64,000 nt of DNA from Halosolutus gelatinilyticus (GTDB lineage: Archaea; Halobacteriota; Halobacteria; Halobacteriales; Natrialbaceae), in NCBI RefSeq assembly GCF_023028105.1, contig NZ_CP095491.1:3410001-3474000 (forward strand). The letters run 5' to 3'. Of this stretch, positions 30,099 through 37,511 are shown piece by piece (the first letter of the stretch is position 1; each line of letters opens with the position of its first letter). The position numbers were made by a program, and so were the translations under genes. The notes below the pieces were generated by a model. That model saw nothing but the letters and a program-made list of their open reading frames with translations, was not told where the DNA came from and did not search any database.

Positions 30099-30393
30099 TC
30101 AGTTGTCGACGGTACCCTCGTACTCGGCTTCGACCAGCACCGCCGCTCCCCGCCGATCGAACGCGATCGCATCGGCGTCCGTCCCCAGGTTCGATTCCAG
30201 CCGATCGTCGTCGATCCGATCGGCGTTCTCGTGTGCCACGACCGCCGAATTCGTCGAACGCTCCGGATTCGGCGTCACCGTCGTCAGAATTGTCGTTCGG
30301 TTCGTCGCTTGACGACGAACAGCCCGCGAGCAGCGCTAGTCCCGCGCCAGCCCCCAGGAGGTGGAGGGCAATCCGTCGGTCTACGTCGGTCAT
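30099..30393 (-). pseudogene. small lipoprotein gene with a frameshift
   Basis: The frame from ATG at 30393 encodes a signal peptide with lipobox LLAGC (ALHLLGAGAGLALLAGC) followed by SSSSDEP and an acidic run, then loses coding character at about 30250. In a different frame the DNA continues as AVVAHENADRIDDDRLE and ends with VLVEAEYEGTVDN at a TGA (30099-30101). Joining the two requires a shift (one base too many or two too few) between about 30230 and 30260 and gives a lipoprotein of about 97 residues. It lies between a zinc-ribbon gene and trmJ. Family unknown. Confidence 0.55.
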
Positions 30394-30451
30394 CGAGTAG
30401 ACGTGGCCACTACCCGGCTAGTACTGTGATAGGCGAAATCAGTTCGAGTCG

Positions 30452-30511
30452 CTGCCATCGGGCAGCTGAGACCCCGTCGTCACCGGTACAGAAGTTACTG
30501 CCATCGGTCAG
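30452..30511. repeat. two small hairpins CTGCC-ATCG-GGCAG and a degenerate copy
   Basis: CTGCCATCGGGCAG (30452-30465) is a perfect 5-bp stem with a 4-nt loop; CTGCCATCGGTCAG (30498-30511) is the same with a weakened stem. They lie downstream of trmJ and upstream of the lipoprotein start, so may be transcription-termination or regulatory structures. Confidence 0.3.
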
Positions 30512-30559
30512 TCCGAAACGTACTGGTACAGCTGATCCGAAACGTCGTCACCGGGCGGC

Positions 30560-31324
30560 TTACCGCTTGTCCGGCCGCTCCGTCGCTCGCCGCAAGATTC
30601 CGAGCAGCGTGTTCACTTCGCGTTCGGTGAGGTCAGCGCGACCGAAGACCCGCCGGAGCATCCGCATCGTCTTCTCGCGTTTTTCCGCTGGATGGTTGAG
30701 TTCCGCGAGCAGCGCACCCCACTGGTCATAGAGCCGATCGATCGCCGGTTCGGGCGCCCGGACCCGCTCCAGGTCCGGAAGCTGGGTATCGTCGGCGTCC
30801 AGCGCGAGCGATCGCAGTTCGTACAGCGTCACCGTCGCCGCCTGACCGAGGTTGAGGACGGGGTACTCGGCGGCGGCCGGAATCGAACAGATCTCGTCGA
30901 TGCGGGCGAGTTCCTCGTTGGTCAACCCGACGCGTTCGCGTCCGAAGACGAGCGCCGTCGGCGCCTCGACCGTCGGTAACCGCACCGCGAGATCGGCGGG
31001 CGTGGAGTACGGAAACCGGACGTGATTGCGATCGTCTTCGTTCGTTACCGCCGTACAACCGATCGTGTGGTACTCCTCGGCGAGTCGATCGAACGTCAGT
31101 TCCGTCGCGTTCGGAAGGACGTCCTCGCGCGCGTGACCCGCGAAGCCGTACGCCTCACCGTCGGGGTCCAGTTCCGGCGGGTCCACGAGCAGGAGCTCCT
31201 CGAATCCGAAGTTCTTCATCGCCCTCGCGATCGTTCCCACGTTTCCCGGCGTCTGCGCGTCGACGACGGCGACTGCCGGCGGCGTGCGATCGGGACCGTT
31301 CGAGTCGACGGATTCGCTGCTCAT
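30560..31324 (-). CDS. trmJ: tRNA 2'-O-methyltransferase TrmJ-type (SPOUT)
   Basis: A 254-residue SPOUT methyltransferase. The N-terminal motif PGNVGTIARAMKNFGFEEL, the middle FGRERVGLTNEEL and the SAM-knot region SIPAAAEYPVLNLGQAATVTLYEL are the TrmJ/TrmH signatures. A helical C-terminal extension of about 80 residues (EKTMRMLRRVFGRADLTEREVN) is typical of TrmJ, which methylates position 32 of tRNA. It is read leftward away from the origin region. Confidence 0.9.
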   Translation of the reverse strand: MSSESVDSNGPDRTPPAVAVVDAQTPGNVGTIARAMKNFGFEELLLVDPPELDPDGEAYGFAGHAREDVLPNATELTFDRLAEEYHTIGCTAVTNEDDRNHVRFPYSTPADLAVRLPTVEAPTALVFGRERVGLTNEELARIDEICSIPAAAEYPVLNLGQAATVTLYELRSLALDADDTQLPDLERVRAPEPAIDRLYDQWGALLAELNHPAEKREKTMRMLRRVFGRADLTEREVNTLLGILRRATERPDKR

Positions 31325-31592
31325 GATCGTTGAGGGACCTTCGTCCGGTTCGTTCGGCCTTCTGGTGTCCGTTCGTCGATCCCGCTCGGACTGCTCATAT
31401 ACTGGAGTTCGACCCGGAGGGCAAAAGTGACGTGTTCGCCCCGAGCCGAGATGCGTGATTGGGAAGTCAATTCGAGGAGCGATCGAGGGCCAGTTCGGAG
31501 AGCGATCGTGCGTATCCGATCATGAAAACGCTTTCCGATCGACGAACGGGGTGGAGGGCTGCGTAGATCTTCTCGTCCCTTCGGTGTCGTGT

Positions 31593-31673
31593 TACACTAC
31601 TCTTCTCTCGTACACCAGTCTCCTACACTACTCCTACACTAGTAGTGTGACTAGACTAGCACTACTAGTCTAG
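31593..31673. repeat. CTAG-rich tandem repeat and double hairpin
   Basis: A perfect 11-bp tandem repeat CTCCTACACTA (31620-31630 and 31631-31641) runs into the inverted repeat ACACTA-G-TAGTGT (31636-31648) and then a 9-bp perfect hairpin CTAGACTAG-CACTA-CTAGTCTAG (31651-31673, arms 9 nt). TACACTACTC also occurs at 31593-31602. Five CTAG tetramers fall within 35 bp, although CTAG is rare in haloarchaeal DNA. Confidence 0.75.
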
Positions 31674-31924
31674 GGAGGTGGACTCGATAGATCGGGGTTT
31701 CCCTCGTCTTTTCCGGTAGCCATGCTAAACAAATGGTCCCGAACAGGCGGATCGTCGAACGGGTTCGGTGCTGATTGATAGGTCTGAGAACAGATAGGGT
31801 GAAAAACAGGTAGTGATCGCTAGATACCGATCGAACCGCGTTCTGCGCCGAAATGGGCCGTTATATGCGGTAACCCGTCTGACTCACGTCTGATGTGAAC
31901 GTCGAGTGAGTAGTGAGACGGGGG

Positions 31925-31946
31925 CACACCCCCGTCGCGTTTGTAA
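31925..31946 (-). repeat. ORB-like element A
   Basis: Reverse complement begins TTACAAACGCGACGGGGGTG; it matches the other three copies at TTACA, the CGCGA core and the G-rich GGTGTG end, with two or three changes. Confidence 0.65.
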
Positions 31947-31978
31947 GACCAATTGTGTGCGGAAGTACTGGACGGATA

Positions 31979-32000
31979 CACACCTCCGCCGCGGATGTAA
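31979..32000 (-). repeat. ORB-like element B
   Basis: Reverse complement begins TTACATCCGCGGCGGAGGTG, one base different from element C over the whole 22 bp. Confidence 0.75.
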
Positions 32001-32071
32001 AATTCCGCGATCGACGGCCGTTCGAGCCCGAATTTCGCCGATCGGTCGAACACCACCCCGCCTCTTTTCCG

Positions 32072-32093
32072 TTACATCCGCGACGGAGGTGTG
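32072..32093 (+). repeat. ORB-like element C
   Basis: TTACATCCGCGACGGAGGTG followed by TG. Opposite orientation to A and B; the B-C pair forms a large inverted repeat with a 71-bp spacer that would be the likely unwinding site. Confidence 0.75.
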
Positions 32094-32357
32094 TGCGCCG
32101 TACTCGCGGCGGTTGGCCCGTCGTCATAACGCGGCGGACGATCGATGGCATGATCCACATTCGATCCGCGCGGACCGATGTGCTCTCGTTTCGAATCGTG
32201 CGGATCGGCGTTGCCGATCCTGTTCAACTGGTTCTCTCGGCCGTTTCGGCGGCTGTATAGTGGTTTTCGGATCGACGGCGGCATCGTTCGTCGCGTCTTC
32301 TCTCGTCGGTATCGAACCCGGACCCGTGACTCCACACTGAAATGCGTATCGGTTCCG

Positions 32358-32379
32358 TTACATCCGCGAGGGGGGTGTC
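32358..32379 (+). repeat. ORB-like element D
   Basis: TTACATCCGCGAGGGGGGTG followed by TC, same strand as C, with a longer G-string. It lies about 190 nt upstream of the orc1 ATG. Confidence 0.7.
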
Positions 32380-32566
32380 CGTCCCCCGCTCCTCGAGCGG
32401 ATGGTTCCGGAGATCCGTCAGTTAGAAACGCGATGCCGGCGGGTCGTTCGAATACTTACCAATACGGGTCCTCAGGGGCTGTTACGGCGCTCGAATACCG
32501 TATTTACACCCGCGATCGATCTCCATAGCTTTATTTCAATCGAGTTGGAAGGGACGGGGTACTGCA

Positions 32567-33796
32567 ATGTCCGTGAACGACGATCGTGATCCACTCTTTC
32601 GGTACGACGATCCGGTGTTTGCCGACGAGCGGTTGCTCGAGATCACGCACCTCCCCGGCCCGGACCGGATCGTCGGACGCGACGAGCAGATGCAGCGGGT
32701 AGCGGACGCCCTGAACCCGGCTATCTTCGGGAGCGAGCCCAACCACCTGTTCATCTTCGGGAAAACCGGCACCGGAAAGTCGCTCATCTCGCGGTCGGTC
32801 ACCAAGCGCGTGATCTCCGAGGCCGAGCGCGACGACATCCGGGTGAAGTACGCGTTCATCGACTGCGGCGAACAGAACACCGAGGCGTCGATCGTCAAGA
32901 CGATCGCCCAGCTCGTCAACGAACCCGACAGGAGCGGGATCACCGTCCCCGATCGGGGGCTGGGTACCGGCGACTACTACAAACGGCTCTGGGAGGCCGT
33001 CGACAACTGCACCGACGTGACCATCGTCATCCTGGACGAGATCGACATGCTCGAGGACGACGAGGTGCTCCGAAAGCTCTCCCGGGCGGGCGAGAACCGC
33101 CGGATCTCGAACTCGAGCATCGGAATCATCGGCATCTCGAACAAGATCGACTTTCCGGATCACCTCTCCGAACGGGTCAAGTCCAGCCTCTCGCGGGATG
33201 AACTCGTCTTCTCCCCCTACGACGCGAACCAGCTCGTCGAGATCCTCGAAAAACGCCGCGACGCGTTCCACGACGGGGTGCTGTCGGAGGACGTGATCCC
33301 GCTCACGGCCGCCCTCGCCGCCCAGGAACACGGTGACGCACGGAAGGCGATCGACATTCTCCGGAACGCCGGCCGGATCGCCAAGAAACGAAACGAGACG
33401 CGCGTCACCGCGGAGCACGTCCGCGACGCGAAGGAGAAGACGGAGGCCGATCGATTCAACGAGTTGATCGAGGGCTCGCCGCAGCAGGCTAAGGCCATCC
33501 TGTACTCGCTGACCCTGCTGACGGAGAACAGCTCCGAGAAGGAGTTCCCGACGAAGATCATCTACAACCAGTACAAGGAGATCGCCCGCCGGCTCGATTT
33601 TGACGTGCTCTCGGAGCGGCGCGTCCAGGAGATCCTCCAGGAGCAGAACTTCCTCAACGTGATTCAGTCCGAGCGCGAGGGACGCGGGCGCGGGCGCGGC
33701 GCTCACGCGAAACACCGACTGCTCGAGAACCCGTCGATCGTCAAGAAAGTGCTCCTGCGAGACTCGCGGCTGGCGGTGCTCGAAGACGACGGCTGA
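32567..33796 (+). CDS. orc1: Orc1/Cdc6 replication initiator
   Basis: A 409-residue AAA+ initiator. Walker A GKTGTGKS is at 65-72, Walker B VILDEID at 154-160, sensor I near GIIGISNKIDF and the arginine-finger region around LSERVKSSL. The AAA+ lid (YDANQLVEILEKRRDAF) follows and the C-terminal winged helix spans about 310-409 (EILQEQNFLNVIQ). It would bind the ORB-like repeats immediately upstream and load MCM. A TATA-like CTTTATTTC (about 32528-32536) lies about 33 nt upstream of the ATG. Confidence 0.96.
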   Translation: MSVNDDRDPLFRYDDPVFADERLLEITHLPGPDRIVGRDEQMQRVADALNPAIFGSEPNHLFIFGKTGTGKSLISRSVTKRVISEAERDDIRVKYAFIDCGEQNTEASIVKTIAQLVNEPDRSGITVPDRGLGTGDYYKRLWEAVDNCTDVTIVILDEIDMLEDDEVLRKLSRAGENRRISNSSIGIIGISNKIDFPDHLSERVKSSLSRDELVFSPYDANQLVEILEKRRDAFHDGVLSEDVIPLTAALAAQEHGDARKAIDILRNAGRIAKKRNETRVTAEHVRDAKEKTEADRFNELIEGSPQQAKAILYSLTLLTENSSEKEFPTKIIYNQYKEIARRLDFDVLSERRVQEILQEQNFLNVIQSEREGRGRGRGAHAKHRLLENPSIVKKVLLRDSRLAVLEDDG

Positions 33797-33874
33797 TTCG
33801 ATCGACCGGAAGCAACCCTCGCGACGGTTCGCCGGAACCGCGGCGCCTTTTTGTCTCCCTTTCCCAGCACCAGT

Positions 33875-35068
33875 ATGAACAGCGTCGACGCCGCCGGACT
33901 GGGGATCGGCGACGAGTACCCGCCCCGGATCATGGGCGTGTTGAACGTCAGCGAGGAGTCCCCGTACGATCCGAGCGTCTACGACGATCCCGGGGAGGCG
34001 GCGCAGTACGTCGACGAGGAACTGATCGGCGAGGGCGCCGACATCGTCGACGTCGGGCTCGAATCCGCGAACAAGCGCTTCGACGTGCTCTCGGCCGAGG
34101 AAGAACTCGACCGGCTCCACGTCGCGCTCGAGACGATCGAGAGCGTCTCCGGCGATGCGGTCTTCTCGATCGAGACGCGCTACGCCGAGGTCGCTGAAGC
34201 GGCTCTGGACGGGGGATTCGACATGGTCAACGATATCTGCGGCTTCGCCGATCCCGAGATGCCCCGCGTCTGCGAGGAGTACGACGTCGCCGTCACGAAG
34301 ATGGCCAGTCCGCCGGATCTCGAACGACCCGGTGCGGTCGAGGAGACGCCCTGGGCCGAACGGAAGTCCGAGGAGTGGGCTGTGCGGGCCGACTACGTCG
34401 ATCGGGTGTACGAGGCGTTGAAACAGAACGGCATCACCGACAAAACGATCGTCGACCCGGCGTTCGGCGGCTGGAGCGAGGCCCAGACGCTCGCCGATGA
34501 CCGCGAGACTTTCCGCCGATTACGGGAGTTCCGCGCGCTCGGCCAGCCGATGCTCGTCTCGATCAACCGGAAGAACTTCCTCGGCGCGATCGCCGGCCGC
34601 GAAACCGAGGAGCGACTGCCGGTCAGCCTGGCCGCCACGTCGATGGCCGTCGAGCGCGGCGCGCACGTGATCCGAACCCACGACGTGGCCGAAACGCGGG
34701 ACGCGGCGCTGATCGGCGAGGCGTTTACCGACCGGCGGTCCGTCAGAACCGACTCGCTCTCCGTCGCCGACGTGAACGTCCGATCGAATCGGGAACTTCG
34801 GCGGTACCTCGCCGAGCGGGGGATCGACCCGGCGACGGCTGACGACTGGCGGTCCCGCGTGCTCGAGATCGAGGGACTCGACCCGGTGGCCGGCCGCCGT
34901 CTGGCGTCGATCGCGACCGAGTCAGGGGTCGACGAGCGCCGCGTGGACGCCGATCGCGTCGTCCTGTCGGGGTCGACGACGACGCTATCGGACGTCTCGA
35001 CGCGTCTGGACGGCGAAGACGACGGTCTCGATCGGATACGCGTCATACTCGCTGAAATACTACAGTAA
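33875..35068 (+). CDS. folP: dihydropteroate synthase-like protein
   Basis: A 397-residue protein. The N-terminal 270 residues are a DHPS TIM barrel with PRIMGVLNVSEESPYDPS, EGADIVDVGLES, DMVNDICGF, IVDPAFGGW and ERGAHVIRTHDVAETRDA, all recognisable DHPS segments. About 120 residues extend past the barrel (RSNRELRRYLAERGIDPATA ...), beyond bacterial FolP length. It may act in folate or tetrahydromethanopterin-type pterin synthesis; the downstream mptE supports a pterin pathway. The ATG at 33875 is about 28 nt after a CTTTTTGTC box. Confidence 0.88.
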   Translation: MNSVDAAGLGIGDEYPPRIMGVLNVSEESPYDPSVYDDPGEAAQYVDEELIGEGADIVDVGLESANKRFDVLSAEEELDRLHVALETIESVSGDAVFSIETRYAEVAEAALDGGFDMVNDICGFADPEMPRVCEEYDVAVTKMASPPDLERPGAVEETPWAERKSEEWAVRADYVDRVYEALKQNGITDKTIVDPAFGGWSEAQTLADDRETFRRLREFRALGQPMLVSINRKNFLGAIAGRETEERLPVSLAATSMAVERGAHVIRTHDVAETRDAALIGEAFTDRRSVRTDSLSVADVNVRSNRELRRYLAERGIDPATADDWRSRVLEIEGLDPVAGRRLASIATESGVDERRVDADRVVLSGSTTTLSDVSTRLDGEDDGLDRIRVILAEILQ

Positions 35069-35103
35069 GAGAAAGCTTATGGCGAAGGCATCGAAATGAG
35101 AGA

Positions 35104-35159
35104 GTGGACGCCGGGCGGCCTCCCGGGTAGGGGTACTTTGGAGGCGACCCCCGGCCCAC
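35104..35159 (+). ncRNA. candidate structured small RNA / strong hairpin
   Basis: Between folP and mptE, 104-159 of this kilobase folds as one long hairpin: GTGG (35104-35107) with CCAC (35156-35159), GCCGGG (35110-35115) with CCCGGC (35150-35155), and GCCTCC (35118-35123) with GGAGGC (35140-35145), leaving a 16-nt apical loop and small internal loops. A promoter-like AAGCTTATGG (35074-35083) is about 25 nt upstream of the hairpin base, so an independent transcript from about 35101 is possible. An alternative is a terminator for folP or a leader for mptE. A 53-codon frame from 35096 also crosses it. Confidence 0.5.
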
Positions 35160-35319
35160 AACTCGGAATTATTGCGGTACTACGTTGCCCAGCGGCGGCG
35201 CCATCGATCGAACCGGCGGACGGATGCCGACGCGGAGAGGCGGTACCGATCGGGTGAGCCGCGCGAACTCACACGGGAACCGACGGGACTCTTGTAGCTT
35301 CGCATCGGTGTCTTGGACG

Positions 35320-36018
35320 ATGGAGTTCGACGAGTGGGAACCCGTGTACGAGGCGATCCGTCGCGACTTCGGCTACGACCGGACGGGCGACGAGCGCGCG
35401 CGGGACGTCCTCGCGTCCGTGACCGGCCCCTTCGACCTCGATCGGCTGTCGGCGATCGAGGACGCGACCGTCGCGATCGCGGGCGCGGGACCGTCGCTCG
35501 ACTCCGAGCGCGATCTCGACCGCGCGGCCGGCGCGGACGTCGTCGTCGCAGCGTCGACGGCGGCGGACGTCCTCGAGGATCGCGGACTCGGGGTCGACTG
35601 TCTGGTGACGGACCTCGACAAGAACCCGGAGACGGTGGTGCGATTCACCGATCGCGGGACGCCGGTCGCGGTCCACGCCCACGGCGACAACGTCCCGGCC
35701 GTTCAGGCGGTCGTTCCCGACTGCGACGACGCATACGTCTTGCCGACGACGCAGGTCGCTCCCGCGGGGCCGGTTCGGAACTTCGGCGGGTTCACCGACG
35801 GGGATCGGGCCGCGTTCCTCGCGGATCACCTCGGAGCCGATCGGCTCGTCTTCGTCGGCTGGGACCTCGACGATCCGTCGGTCGACCCGGTCAAAGCCCA
35901 AAAACTGGGGTGGGCGGAGCGGCTCCTCTACTGGCTCGAGACGCGCCGCGGCGATCGGTTCGACCTGCTGGACGGGTGCCGCGACGGGATCGACGCGAGC
36001 GCGCTGCCGATCGAGTGA
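35320..36018 (+). CDS. mptE: 6-hydroxymethyl-7,8-dihydropterin pyrophosphokinase, MptE type (DUF115)
   Basis: A 232-residue member of DUF115. The core DATVAIAGAGPSLDSERDLD, VVVAASTAADVL, LVTDLDKNPE and RLVFVGWDLDDPS matches archaeal MptE proteins that pyrophosphorylate 6-hydroxymethyl-dihydropterin ahead of dihydropteroate synthesis. The start MEFDEWEPVY at 35320 is chosen over a 45-codon upstream extension. It follows folP by 251 nt on the same strand, consistent with consecutive steps of one pathway. Confidence 0.88.
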   Translation: MEFDEWEPVYEAIRRDFGYDRTGDERARDVLASVTGPFDLDRLSAIEDATVAIAGAGPSLDSERDLDRAAGADVVVAASTAADVLEDRGLGVDCLVTDLDKNPETVVRFTDRGTPVAVHAHGDNVPAVQAVVPDCDDAYVLPTTQVAPAGPVRNFGGFTDGDRAAFLADHLGADRLVFVGWDLDDPSVDPVKAQKLGWAERLLYWLETRRGDRFDLLDGCRDGIDASALPIE

Positions 36019-36165
36019 GATCCGGGTATCGATCGAGAATACGCGACAGGCGATCGGTGTCCACCCGACCACGGATGAACGACTCGTCAGTATGGGTGCT
36101 CTCCGCTCGATCTCGACCTTCCCGAGCCGGTGCCCGACGGCCGAGGATCGCGCGGACGCTCGGTC

Positions 36166-37170
36166 TCAGGTCTCGGGTGCGAACGCTTCGATCGTCGACT
36201 CGATCTCTTCCCGCGTCGCGCCGCGCGGAAACCCGATCGCGACGTCGTCGACGCCGTCGACGGACTCGAACGCGCGCAGTTCCTCGCGGGCGCGTTCGGG
36301 GGCCCCGGCGGCGCCGAGATCGTCGAGCAGGTCGTCCGAAATAGCGGCCAGCGCGGCCTCTCGGTCGCCGCTGGCCCACCTCGCGGCGATCTCGTTGGCT
36401 TCTTCCTCGTAGCCCTGCCGGGAGAGCGATTCGCGGTAGTAGGTGCCCATCGCCCCGACGTAGAAGGCGAGGTGCTGTCGGGCGAGTTCCCGGGCCCGAT
36501 CGCCGTCTTCCAGGGCGCAACCGGTCAGCGAGAGCGTTACCCGGACATCATCGGGGTCGCGATCGCCGAGTTCCATCCCGCGGCGCAGGTCGTCGAGTCG
36601 GTCCTCGAGCCCCTCGGGCGTGAAGACGGTGGCGTGCCAGCCGTCTGCGAACCGACCGGCGAGTTCGACCGACTTCGGACCCATGCCCGCAGCGTCGATC
36701 GGAACGGGCTCATCGGGCGGATCGCAGCGCAGGCGGAAGCCGGCCAGCGAGAAGATGTCGCCGTCGTAGTTCACCGTCTCGCCGCTCATGACGGTCCGCA
36801 TGATCTCCACGTACTCGCGGGTCCGCCGGAGCGGCCGATCGAAGTCGACGCCGTGCCAGCCCTCGATAACGGCGGGACCGCTGGGCGCGATGCCCATCCG
36901 CAGGCGTCCGTCGGCGACCTCCTGGAGGGTGGTCGCGGTCTGGGCGAGCAGCGCCGGCGATCGCGAGTAGACGTTGACGATGCTCGGCCCGAGGCCGATT
37001 TCGTCGGTCTCGCGGGCGATATCGGTGAGGACGGTCACGGCGTCGCGACCCCACGTTTCGGGGAGCCAGGCGTACTCGTAACCGCACGTTTCGCCGAGTT
37101 GGGCGAGCGCGGTGAGCGAATCGACGCTCGGCTGTGCAGCGACCGGCAGGTGTAGGCTTCGGGCTGTCAT
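36166..37170 (-). CDS. F420-dependent LLM-class oxidoreductase (Mer-like)
   Basis: A 334-residue bacterial luciferase-like TIM barrel. GYEYAWLPETWGRDAVTVLT, RSPALLAQTATTLQEVADGR and PIDAAGMGPKSVELAGRFADG are segments of the F420-dependent branch related to methylene-H4MPT reductase. It resembles the haloarchaeal NP1902A family (from memory). Neighbouring folP and mptE make a pterin or F420 link plausible but not shown. Read leftward, facing mptE tail to tail. Confidence 0.88.
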   Translation of the reverse strand: MTARSLHLPVAAQPSVDSLTALAQLGETCGYEYAWLPETWGRDAVTVLTDIARETDEIGLGPSIVNVYSRSPALLAQTATTLQEVADGRLRMGIAPSGPAVIEGWHGVDFDRPLRRTREYVEIMRTVMSGETVNYDGDIFSLAGFRLRCDPPDEPVPIDAAGMGPKSVELAGRFADGWHATVFTPEGLEDRLDDLRRGMELGDRDPDDVRVTLSLTGCALEDGDRARELARQHLAFYVGAMGTYYRESLSRQGYEEEANEIAARWASGDREAALAAISDDLLDDLGAAGAPERAREELRAFESVDGVDDVAIGFPRGATREEIESTIEAFAPET

Positions 37171-37511
37171 TGACGATCACGCCGCGTCGACGGCAGCGGT
37201 CGGTCTCGCACGGTCGACGAGTTCGGGTGGTGCTGACGTCCTCGACGGGTTCCGATCGGGACGCGCCGATCGTGCGAGACAGTTCCACTCGTAGACACTC
37301 ACCCAACGCTATTAAAGTTGTCTGATAGTATTGCGCCCGTCGGCGCCGACTCCGTCGACGGACGGTTCGCACCCGATACCGCGATCAGGAAACGGAGATC
37401 TGCGAGTGCAGATCGGGCGGACGGGGATCGCGAGACGCGGTTTCCGAGGACGAGGTGTGCAGACACAGATCGGGCGAACGAGGCCGTTATCCGACGATTC
37501 TCGATCGGCGG
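37171..37511. other. 341-bp intergenic region
   Basis: Promoter of the F420-type gene at the left (TATTAAAG-like box near 37311) and 3' flank of cetZ at the right. Two imperfect copies of CAGATCGGGCGRACG occur at about 37409 and 37469. No gene seen. Confidence 0.4.

Larger units (their letters stand above)
31325..32566. other. probable chromosomal replication origin (oriC)
   Basis: A 1.24-kb gene-free region directly upstream of an orc1/cdc6 gene. It contains four copies of a 22-bp G-rich element, two on each strand, facing away from one another, as expected for origin recognition boxes (ORBs) of archaeal Orc1/Cdc6. A CTAG-rich hairpin block lies at its left side. Adjacent orc1 plus inverted ORB-like repeats is the standard haloarchaeal origin layout. 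A strongly A/T-rich unwinding element is not obvious, which is the main weakness. Confidence 0.8.

Noticed and set aside
30189-30201. GGTTCGATTCC resembling a tRNA T-arm
   Set aside because: No acceptor stem, D-arm or anticodon arm at the right distances; it lies inside a coding region.
32531-34120. 529-codon minus-strand frame across orc1 and folP
   Set aside because: Spans two real genes and their gap, which a real gene would not do; composition is a shadow.
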